In this document: in pieces, positions 1 to 10,100 of the stretch
Layout of the letters: the number at the start of each line of letters is the position of its first letter
Position numbering within the stretch: position 1 is the stretch's first letter
Assembly: GCF_001039355.2 (NCBI RefSeq)
Contig: NW_019776024.1
Span: forward strand, 288,440-352,439
Length of the DNA: 64,000 nucleotides
Reading direction: 5' to 3'
DNA from: Lingula anatina
Lineage: Eukaryota > Brachiopoda > Lingulata > Lingulida > Lingulidae
Program-made: the position numbers and the translations under genes
The notes under the pieces: model-generated
Told to the model about the DNA's origin: nothing
The model's input: only the letters and a program-made list of their open reading frames with translations
Database searches by the model: none

Positions 1-155
1 GGCACAGCAGCGGCAACAGACAGAGGTGATGGCTATATCTAAAATTGCTAAAAATTGTCATCATCTTTTTTCATCCCTACTGAGATATCAGGCAAAACTT
101 ATTTACACTAATACCAGCTGATCCACCCAAGCTGAGCTTTTCTTTTCTTTTTAAG

Positions 156-1881
156 TTATTTTTCATCAACAGAATGGTTGTGCCATCGTTTTCTATTCAT
201 CGTATTGTATTTGGCAAGCAATGCTGCTATAGATCTGTCTCTCAGATCAGGATATTGTTCCTTAATGACCTGCCACTGTCTGCCAAACTTTTTCACTCCA
301 TCCCACAAACATGCTTCTTCTTTTGCAGTAAATGGCTTCTTATCATACCCACTTTTAGAAAACTGAGAAATGTCTACTTCATTGTTCAATATCAGGTTGC
401 GCCATTTGTCTTTTAACTGTACATTTGTTCGTGATTGTAAATCAAATTTTTCCCTAATAACTGCCCACTGGCCTATTCCAAATTGTTCCACACCTTTAAT
501 CAGACTCTGTACCTCTGCTGCCATCCATGGCTGCTTTAAACGTATTGAAGATGTAGAGGTGACTGACACATTGCTTGGAGACCTGGGTGGTGCCAGATTT
601 CGGTCCACTCTTGGGCCTTGTCCTAGTTTGCACAGCTTGCTCTCAGCTAAAAATAAACAGCAGTATTTGTAATGCCTTCAATTTCTTTCTACTTTTTTTA
701 AGTCCCCCCAGAACTCAAAATACTTGATTTAAGTTAAAGTATTAAGCATTTTAAATGAAACAATACATATTTAACTTAATTTGAACCCATAATGCCATTG
801 TCATACTACGACATTATTGATGCAGGTACCACAAGAGCAACAAAATATATTAACATCAGAAGGTGAAGAATTGTTGTTAATGTACCATCATAATTTTAAA
901 AATAAAATATAATACTGATAATGTCAATAATGTCATACTATGACATTATTGATGCTGGTACCACAAGAGCAACAAAAATATATTAACATCAGAAGGTGAA
1001 GAATTGTTGTTAATGTACCATCATAACTTTAAAAATCAAATATATATCCTTAAAAAAAAAACATTTTGCAAGTGGTGTTTGATAAACAATATAAATCAAG
1101 CATCTAACGAAAGTTTGAGGGCAGGCTCTAATAATTCACATTCTCCATACGATCACTCACCTTTTTGCTCTTTTGGGAACAATAATGCCCGAAACTCACC
1201 ATGGAAAAAAAAAAGGATTGTCAACACAACATGTACTTACGAGTAGTTTCTGCATCTCCAAACTCATTTAGGACTAGCTTGGTTATTTTTGGGGGGCATT
1301 TTCTGTAATAAATAGAAATAAATAATAGTTTCAAGTAATTTAAAATCCAAAGTTATATAAGTTATCAAAAATATACTGCCAGTCAGACTACCACTGCAAA
1401 ACAGTGTATTACCCTGACCACTTATCATAATCACATTTTTGCACATTACAGATACTACTACTACTACTAATAAACAAGTACATCTTTTGTGAAAATATGA
1501 GGTAGCATCACAAATGAGAAGCAATTTTTTACCTCTTTTCAGGACTTGGCATTTGGTCCCCTGAAAAAAAATAGCTGACATTTTCAAAGGAGTTATTTTT
1601 AAACATAAAAATCTTTGGTCTTATATACTACCTCCTGTGTACTGTACTGTTATTAACCACAGTCACACATCAATCTGTCTTTCAGCGCTTAAAGGCACAA
1701 TAACTCTTTGTATGAGATCTATATTTCACAATAAAAACATTATAAACAACTCATAGAAATATAATATATTCTGTTTTACCACAAAAACGGCAGTTGTAGC
1801 TATTATTCTGATATCTGAACTTGTCATCAGACCACCTCCATAGACGGCTATTCTCTGTAATAATCTCTTAAGAGATTATTA

Positions 1882-1942
<61 letters not shown>

Positions 1943-4900
1943 AGGGACTAACTTACTTTGAAATGGAAGAAATGGACCCTTGGTAAAATGGAAAAATTGT
2001 TGTTAACTCCAGGAAAATTTATTTTTTGGCCAAAACAAACAGTTATTATCCCTTTAACAATTCTTAATTTTCATACCCAGTTTATAGTCAGTAATCTCTG
2101 GTTTCACACAAATCCCAGCTCTAGCCTTTCATTCATTTTACTAACTTATATATTTTGTACCTGACAAGCATTATTTCAAAGGAAGCAAGTTTTGAAAAAA
2201 TTGTGATGATTAGCAGCAAACAACGGCCAACTATATGCACTACTTTACTATCACCACCCTTTTCTTCCACCCCTAAACAACATATATGTCTCACACATAC
2301 ACCTACCACCATTGGATACACCTCCAGGGCCATGTTGTTCAGATGGCCGCTGAAATAAAGATGACATCTTTATTACAAACGTCATTGAATTTGTAATTCC
2401 CTTTACTTCATGAAAATATTCCACAGCAACTTTATTTTTACAATGAGAAAAACTGGCAATCTTTCCTAAAAACAGAGAAACATCATTCAGCAGGGAGCAA
2501 TCTTTCATCCAGAAATAAAAAACTTACAGAGAAAAAACTTTCTTAATTAAGTTCATCATGGTGTTCTGACTACAAAGCACAGTCCTAAATCACTGCACTC
2601 AGCTTGTGATCTTCAATTCAAGAGAATAAAAACACACTGAAGACAGAAGGTAGTAATGCAATGTTTCAACATGCAGTTTTCATAAAAATAAAATCAACAA
2701 CAACCCAAAACTTTCTCACCATGCATTTTCTGATGTCCTCTAGTTTATTCTCTAGTCCTTGTATGACTTTGTTTATAGGATTGCCCTCAGGTTTAAGATA
2801 ATCTGGTTCAATGACCCTGAAAAACAGTAACAGAACTGACGGATTATCATCCAGAATGATTAAATTGCCTTTTACATTTATAAAGGAAATTGTCAGTTAA
2901 AACATGAACAGTGATGATCAAACTTTACTAGGAAATGCTATGCCTATATAATTATGATGTAAATGTAGCATCTGAACATCCAATATTACATTATGTAATC
3001 AAGCATGCCAGCAATTAAAAGAATCTGGGATGAGATAAGTGAGAAAAGAATGCTGTAATACACACAGTTTTGGGAAAGAGTTTCCTATAACATCATCATA
3101 CATTAGCCCATTGAGTGAATGTTGTTAGTGTTAATCATATTTATCACATGAACCTATTATTCAAGTATTGCAAAACATGCATGAATGCATGCACAAATCA
3201 CTCTTAACAGTACATACACAGTCTGGTATCTTGTCACATCAATGGCCAGGTCAACGGCTGCACTGTTGATTCTCCTTTTCTTAGCAGCAGTTTCACCACC
3301 TGCTGCACTATTGACAAGTCCTAGGGAAGAGAAATACTCATCCCTAGTTTCTATATTAGTGTCTGTCTTCCGTTTCTTTGACATTAACTGAGTCCTGGGT
3401 GAGTTTACATTGTGATCTTCATCACTTTCAGATGAAGGAAAATACTTCTTTTTGTTTTCAAGAACTTGTTTGGCCATCTAAAAAAAATTGGTGCTTATAA
3501 TATACTGATAGTGAGGAAAATGAAAAGTATTTTGATTTCAAATGTCCTAAGAATAAATATAGATTTCAGTCACTACAGATTTTGCAAACAATATCCAGAG
3601 ATTTAAGGTAAATTTATTTGTAGAAAAAACAGCAAAATATTCATTATCAGGCTTAATAAAATCAAACACTTACACTGATGATAAATGGGGTTTTAAAGCT
3701 GTCAACAATGGGCTGTAGAAATGTTTGCACATTTTCTAATAGGGATTCATAGCTATGCTTCCTTAAGATTTTATTTTCTACATCTTTTGAAAGCAGGACT
3801 GCATCTATTTCTGCTTTGTGAGACTGAAAATAAAGTTGCTTATTGAGACCAATTACAATACTGAAATCACATTTCTTTCTTTTACTTACTGAATAATCTT
3901 ACAAAACTGCACAAAATGAACACATCTAGAAGTAACTACTTGAAAAATGCATCTGCATGTCTACATACATTAATAGCTTAGCTGTAAAAACAAAAAAGCA
4001 AATGATTTAGTGCGTGCATGTGTGTGTGTATGAGTTACAAATAGTCAATCCAATACTTAATATTTTTGTCTATTGTTTATTGTTATTATTATTGTGGTAA
4101 CCTACTGAGCATTTGACATTTTTCCATAATCTTTTGTACACAGCTTTGGCAAGATCAAAGTTGTTGTCTCGGCAACACACAAATACAGCCTGAATGAAAA
4201 AATGATGGCAAATATGAACATGAAGGTCTAATCATTTCTAAACACAACTTTTAATTTAAATTCAATCAGGTTCATCATGTTTATTAGTATATTTTGGATG
4301 CAATTAAATATTTTGGCTACGATGAACAAAACAGATAAGTGAACAGATGAAACATTACCTGCAAGCTTATAAGATCTACTATTCTCTCAGAACTTTTCTT
4401 TTTCCCATCTGACAGCTGAAGAGAAGACAGCAATTTGTTGAAGGCAACCAACGCATATTCCAACACAGTTTTTTGGTCTTCTTGGTTGTCATTGTACTGG
4501 GTGTCATATTCTTGGCCATCAGACAATTTGCACAAAAGGACAATCAATCTAATCTTAGAACTGTGTAGTGTTGTTTTACTGGCATTACTACACTTGCCCA
4601 AGATACCTTAAAAAACAAATTGCATAAAAATTTAATCAATATCTTCACTGCCCAGCACATCCATATGATGATATGGTATCAAATAGGTTGTATAAATTGT
4701 GCAATGTAGCATAACACAGCGCAATACACTTGGAAAAAAAAACAGTCCAATCACAAGTAAACACGGGAAATGGTTATTTCAATCACAACAGGGTGATATA
4801 AAAGTGAAATATATTAAGAGGTAATTAACATTGTAGATACAACTTTATAAATCAGCATGATTTGATTATCGTTGGATCGGTTGCCATGTAGGCGAGTGGC

Positions 4901-6181
4901 TCTTTTTGGCAATAATACTGTCCAAGAAGAGCCACTTGCTAACATGGCAACCGACCTGACGATATACAAGTTTCACAGATTATTTAAGTGATATCAATGA
5001 TATAAATTATTTAGTAATCAGGGCTTTTCCTAGGATTGGGAGTACAGGCGTCCAAAATTACCACCTGTTATTTCCTACCAAATTTCAGGCAGTTCAAGTA
5101 TGCCTAGAAAGCCGTCATACTTCTCCAAAAATCCATAAGCTGTCCAGCCTTCTTTGCAAATAAAGGCTGCTCAGTGGTTTGGCTATCTAAATGACAACTG
5201 GACAGTTCGCTGGGAAAATCCTTGCTACTAATATGTTTTGTTGGTAATGATTGTTTCTTCTGTTAAATTGCAACTGGACTTATTTTTTCCAGTGAACTGC
5301 TCTGTATTGCAGTGTATTGTGCAATTTAGGCAGTATACCGTAATAGACACACTGAATCAAATATCATACATAAATTTTAAATATTAATGCATTCATACAT
5401 AACACACCAGCAGCAGGGGCGGATCCAGAGCTATATACTGACAGTCTTCCAAATTATCTTTGTTGATTCATCCTCCAATTTTGACCGTCTTCCAACATTA
5501 AAAATTGGATACCCGTCAATGTAAACTTGAAAATCTGACCGTCTTCTGGAAGACCCAGAAGACGGCCTAAATCCGCCCCTGAGCAGGTCATAATTTATAA
5601 AATAAACATCAATTGCCTCAATCAGACTGTCAAGAGTTGTAGCTCAAAATCACATTTGTGGTATGTCAGTTCCTTTTGATCTTTATCAAATGTACACTCA
5701 CGTAACAGTTAATCAATTTAAGACAACACTGTCACAGTGATTCATTAAATCAATCTCAACAAGCATCTAAGCTCTTGGTGGAATACGACAGTAAGTAATA
5801 TATCAATATTTCACCCCTTTAACAAGCTTCCAAGCTCTTTAACCAGAAAACGTCACCCAGTGTCTTATAATTTGTGTGTATGCGTGTGCCTATGTGTGTG
5901 TGTGTGTGTTGGGGGGGGGTGTAATGATTTAGTAAACTTAACGATGGTCTATTTGATTTTAACTTTTAGTTTTAAGTTAAATCGGTTGTGTACATGATTT
6001 AAATCGGTTGTGTACATGAATAAAACACTATTATTACTGTCCTCAAATTACCTTGAATAAAATCCCTAGATGCTGATATATCTATACGACCTTGTGTAAT
6101 AAATTCTTGCCAAGCAGAGTAACATACAAAATCGAGCAACCATCTGTTTATCATTGACATCACTTCCAAATTATCCGCCAT
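156..6181 (-). CDS. TERF1/TERF2-like telomeric repeat-binding factor with two Myb repeats
   Basis: Ten-exon model on the minus strand: 6181-6052, 4606-4359, 4189-4106, 3823-3674, 3477-3218, 2816-2720, 2349-2307, 1560-1533, 1302-1241, 646-156. The exons sum to 1593 nt with all phases compatible, giving 530 aa. Residues about 10-200 fit a TRFH dimerisation domain: the start has WLLDFVCYSAWQEF, followed by helices including KIRLIVLLCKL and an AVFVCCRDNNFDLAKAVYKR block. Residues 200-400 are low-complexity and basic (KKRK, KKRR). Residues about 406-452 form a Myb/telobox with NVQLKDKWRN. A second Myb-like repeat (about 470-516, KKFGRQWQVIKEQYP) follows. Family knowledge: TRF proteins bind duplex TTAGGG repeats as dimers and nucleate shelterin; vertebrate TRF1/2 have one Myb. 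The start is the first Met before the TRFH. The 43- and 28-nt exons are the least certain parts. TERF1 and TERF2 cannot be told apart here, so no symbol is given. Confidence 0.88.
800..1043. repeat. 132-bp direct tandem duplication in the last intron of the TERF-like gene
   Basis: The block starting near 801 (tcatactacgacattattga) recurs near 933 (tcatactatgacattattga) and stays nearly identical for about 110 bp, through gaattgttgttaatgtacca. The unit is about 132 bp, present twice. Each copy carries a short palindrome (AATGTCAT.AYTATGACATT type). No coding potential is seen. Confidence 0.85.
1689..2057 (+). mobile_element. TTAA-flanked MITE containing a long poly-A tract
   Basis: The left end reads TTAAAGGCACAATAACTC and the right end GTTATTATCCCTTTAA, so the two ends are inverted repeats of about 16 bp bounded by TTAA. 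A 59-base A run (1883-1941) lies inside. The same element recurs in reverse orientation at 15096-15430. It contains the palindrome AATCTCTTAAGAGATT and no ORF. TTAA target sites are typical of piggyBac and Kolobok transposons; which one mobilised this element is not shown. It lies in an intron of the TERF-like gene. Confidence 0.75.
4867..4963. repeat. Near-perfect hairpin in intron 1 of the TERF-like gene
   Basis: The left arm contains GGTTGCCATGTAGGCGAGTG and the right arm CACTTGCTAACATGGCAACC, which are reverse complements apart from a few bases. Pairing extends outward into ATCGT on the left and ACGAT on the right, giving arms of about 36 bp around a loop of about 22 bases. It could be a tiny foldback element or a structured transcript. 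There is no coding potential. Confidence 0.75.
5414..5581. mobile_element. Short MITE with CAGGGGCGGAT termini
   Basis: The element opens with CAGGGGCGGATCCAG and closes with TAAATCCGCCCCTG, its inverted repeat over about 11-12 bases. The body is about 168 bp and repeats GACCGTCTTC-type words. Direct flanks share AGCAG. CAGGGGCGGAT-like ends are common among hAT-type MITEs in animal genomes, but a clean 8-bp target duplication is not visible, so the class is tentative. Confidence 0.65.
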
Positions 6182-7122
6182 TTTCTTTTTGATTCCAAAA
6201 TCTCGCTGCTGACGAGATCCCGAACTAATGTAGCCTAGGTCAAAGGTTGATGTACAGCTGATTTATTGTTACGCCGATTCAATGTAAGTTTACTTGTTTA
6301 AGTGCAATTCAGATGTTTTCACGGGCTTTCAACTTAATGATTTATGCTGAGAAATAAATTTGAAAATGATTAATACAAGCCAGCAAGGTTTCTTCAAGTT
6401 TCCTTATACTTTTAAGTTTTAAAAAACGTTAAATTTTAGGGATTTCACACTAAATTGCTGTCGGCTTCCGGGAGCAGAGCGCGCACCAAAGTTAATTACC
6501 CCCTAACAGCTTTTAGTAGGCGGGACAGACATTTAAGCCTGTTAAGCTGACAGCAATCTAGTGAGACTCCCCAGGGGGATAGGTCGACCTAAATATCTGT
6601 GGGGAAGGTCTCTTATTGCCATATGAAGGTAGATTGAAGATTGTAGAGTTATTTTTATTATTAGTGCATTTAATCATTATATCAATACTAAACTTGAAAC
6701 TGATTTGCCATGCATTTTGCAATTTGCAGGAACCAATTTAATTGTGTTTAGAAAAGCGCTTCATAGGTGAATCGTAGCAAAAAGTTTAAACAATGTTTTG
6801 AAAATACGCTAATGAAGAAGGAGGGTAGATTGCAGATTGAGAAGGTGTATCATTCAGCTATGCTAATAGCAATTAGCAAGAGTCCCCGCATGGGTGGGTC
6901 CACGTAGACCATTGGTGTCTATGAGAATGGGCTTTAGGATTTATAACACATATGCCTTCTTCATGGAAATAAAATTCAGAATGTCAATGTTCAATAAACA
7001 TACATAAATCAATCTGGACATCATTGAATCTGTTTCTTTGGATTTTTTGTTTACTTTACTACTTGCATATGTGTCATCCTTAATGTCTATATAGCCTTTA
7101 ATCTGTAGCAGCATATACCAAT
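6182..7122. promoter_or_regulatory. Divergent intergenic region between TERF-like gene and THNSL2
   Basis: These 941 bases separate the start codons of two head-to-head genes and must contain the 5' ends and promoters of both, or a shared bidirectional promoter. No TATA box stands out. A MITE copy (about 6430-6615) occupies the middle, so the regulatory DNA is probably in the flanks near each gene. The role is inferred from position only. Confidence 0.4.
6430..6615 (-). mobile_element. Diverged copy of the MITE found complete at 50167-50380
   Basis: The reverse complement of this stretch shares long blocks with the element at 50167-50380, including GGGGAGTCTCACTAGATT, CTTAAATGTC, GTCCCGCCTACTA and GGGGGTAATTAACTTT. 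The outermost terminal repeats seen in the other copy are not recognisable here, so the ends are approximate. It carries no ORF. Confidence 0.7.
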
Positions 7123-10100
7123 ATGAGGTACAACAGTTCAAGAGGCCAGATCAATGACTTCACATTTGAGGAGGCCCTGTTCTCTGGATTCACAAGTGAT
7201 GGAGGGATGTTAATGCCAGATGAAATTCCAAAGGTAGATATTTCTATTTTTACTATTGGTCAATCTGTACATTGCATTGTCTAAGTAATGTGTTAAGTAA
7301 TATATTCCTGACAAGGTATATTCTTCATGAGGTGTAATGGGGTAGATGCATAGATGGAAGTTAAGGGAAAATTTTGTGATAGAAAGTTAAATCTCATTAA
7401 TATGTAAGTAATTGTAAGTTTTACAGCTGAAGAAGAGTAAATTTATAACACTTTTCATTCTCTCAAAGATCAAGATACTATTGTACAGTAACTCAATTCA
7501 ATTTTAATGTTCCTCTGATTTAGTATAGCAATATTTTCTGTCTATAACCTATTACACATATTATGAAATTTATGGATGAAGACATTTTGATGATTATAAC
7601 TAGAAAAGCACTCCGAGAGCACAGATCATAGCCAAGGCAGCAATTTTTGATTATTATTGATTATTGATTGATTATTGATCCGGATCACCACCAAAAACTA
7701 ATCACTTCTAAGTTAACCCATTTCTGACCTACCCTGAAAATTTCTTCAAAATCGGTCTGTAACTTTTGGAGTTATGTTGATGATTGATTTTTGATTATTG
7801 ATTATTGGTTGATTATTGATCCAGATCACCACAAAAAACTAATCTATTCCTCCTTGGCCCTCTTCTGACAGTTCCTGAAAATTGCATCAATATCAGTCTA
7901 TAACTTTTTGAGTTATGTTGATGACAGACAGTCAAACAAACAGACAGACAAACAGGGGTGAAAACATACTCCTTGGCAGAGGTAATAAAGTCTTTGTTAT
8001 CAATAATGTGTGTGATTGCAATATTGTAAGTGCAAAGTAGGCAGGTGTTCCCAAGAAAACCCTGATACAAAACTTCATTATTATGGTACAAACAATTTTG
8101 CTTGCTTTACCTTTAAGTTGTGTTTTCTAGGTAACTTCAGATCAAATCAGGCATTGGTCAAAGTTATCCTATACAGAGCTGGTAAAAGAGGTGGTAGCAT
8201 TGTTTGTACCTGAAGAGGAGGTACCAAGAGAGGACCAAAGCAGTATGGAATATCATTTATTACATCAAATTAAATTACGGGTTAATTGCTGTGATAGTAG
8301 TAATTGTTTTTATTTTATGCCTATACGTGGGTCCTAGATTGAGATCCAGACATTATTTAAGTGTGGATTTCAGTTTGTTTGAATCACATGTCATTGAAAG
8401 GTACCAAAAAGAATGTCAAATAATATGAAAAATAATGTAATATTTATGTAAAATGTTTTAGTTAGGCTTCCAAGAAAAAATTACTAGTAACATCTAAAGA
8501 AATGTGGTTAATCTCAAAACCATCCAGTTTCTTTTTGAAGTCTTTGATTTATAATTGCAGTGATGAATAATTCATTATTGTGGGCATGTGTGTGTGTGTA
8601 TAAGTGGGTGGGTGCTGAGTGTCCTTTTAAAGTTAAATTATAAATCTCAAAAGAAGTGCCATGGATTTCATGTGCTATTATGTGACCCTGAACTTGAATG
8701 TTATATGACTGGATACACCTATGTACATTTTTCTTACAATATGTCATATAATTAATAATGTTCCTTTACATCATGCATATGCACTACATGCTTTTGGTAG
8801 TTTATGTGACTTTTAAAACATTCCCTGCCATTCCTTCTTCTGATTCTACAAATTGACCTTAGTTGTGGTTCAGCAGTTATTTCCTGGCTTTCTCTGAAAC
8901 CTACAAATAAGTGTCACAGTAAATAGTTATATAGTGACTAGGCAGTGGTTCAATTTAAATTTAAAGTGACAATTTCACAACTTCCCCAAAAAAAGATGTT
9001 TCACCAAAATACTGCTTTTCAATATGTCTGCACCAGATGTGCTTTCACGACATTAACATGTATTTTTCATTGTTTCAGGTTTAATAGACAAAGCATTTAG
9101 CAGGTTTACACACCCTGATGTTGTAAACATTGCCAAGCTAAAAAATGGTTTAAATATCCTTGAACTTTTTCATGGCACAACACTTGCATTTAAAGATTTG
9201 GCCATGTCTTGTGTTGGGCAGTTTTTCAACTACTTTTTGAAGAAGAAGGAAAGACACATGGTTGTGCTTGTCGGTAAGTTTAAACTTCCCAAGGCATACA
9301 ATGAGCTTTAGCCCTTTCCTTTGTATAGTAAAAAAAAGATTTCTCTTTGAAATTTAAATAATTTTCCAAAAATCAACTGAGTATAACAGTAATTTCCTGT
9401 CCAAAATATATTAATTCCTAAACCAGTTTTCACTTCCTAATATAACTTTGAGTTCCTTTCAAAATGAAGATAGGAACTTGTAAATTATTTGCCAAAAGGT
9501 TAATGGCTGAACATATAAATCTTTATATTGCAGATGAATAAAAAGCCAAATTAGGCAATCAACAGAAATGTGACATCATGTCTGTGCATTTATCCCAGTG
9601 TTATTTTTTTTTTCTGTCTGAAGGCACCTCTGGAGATACAGGTAGTGCTGCCATTGAAGCAATGAGGGGTCTGGAAGCAGTGGATATAGTGGTCATGCTG
9701 CCAAAGGGGAGATGTACCCGTATACAGGAGCTGCAGATGACTACTGTAATTGAGGATAACGTTCACGTGTACAGAGGTCAGCTGTTTATTGTGTGGATAA
9801 CAAACATGTACACAGTATTTTCCATCCCCAGCATTTCTTCATCTTTGGAAAATTAATTGTTTCTTTATATCCACAAAAAATGAAAGAAATATTGACTTCT
9901 CTACTTTTTGAACTCCTCTACCTGCAGGTGTATCTTAGAATTTGTACACAGAAACAGTGATATGTATTTATATGATTAATTTATATAATGACAATACTGG
10001 TGCAGTATAATTATGGTAAATTTGACCACAGATGCTGTGATGTTGATTGAAAACATAGAGATGAACAGAAAGTTTTGATAGCATTTGTCATTTTTCATAC

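Noticed and set aside
1160-1192. Possible extra mini-exon (FRALLFPKEQK-like) in the TERF gene
   Set aside because: It has splice-like borders, but including it breaks the frame into the terminal exon, whereas joining 1241 directly to 646 is in frame.
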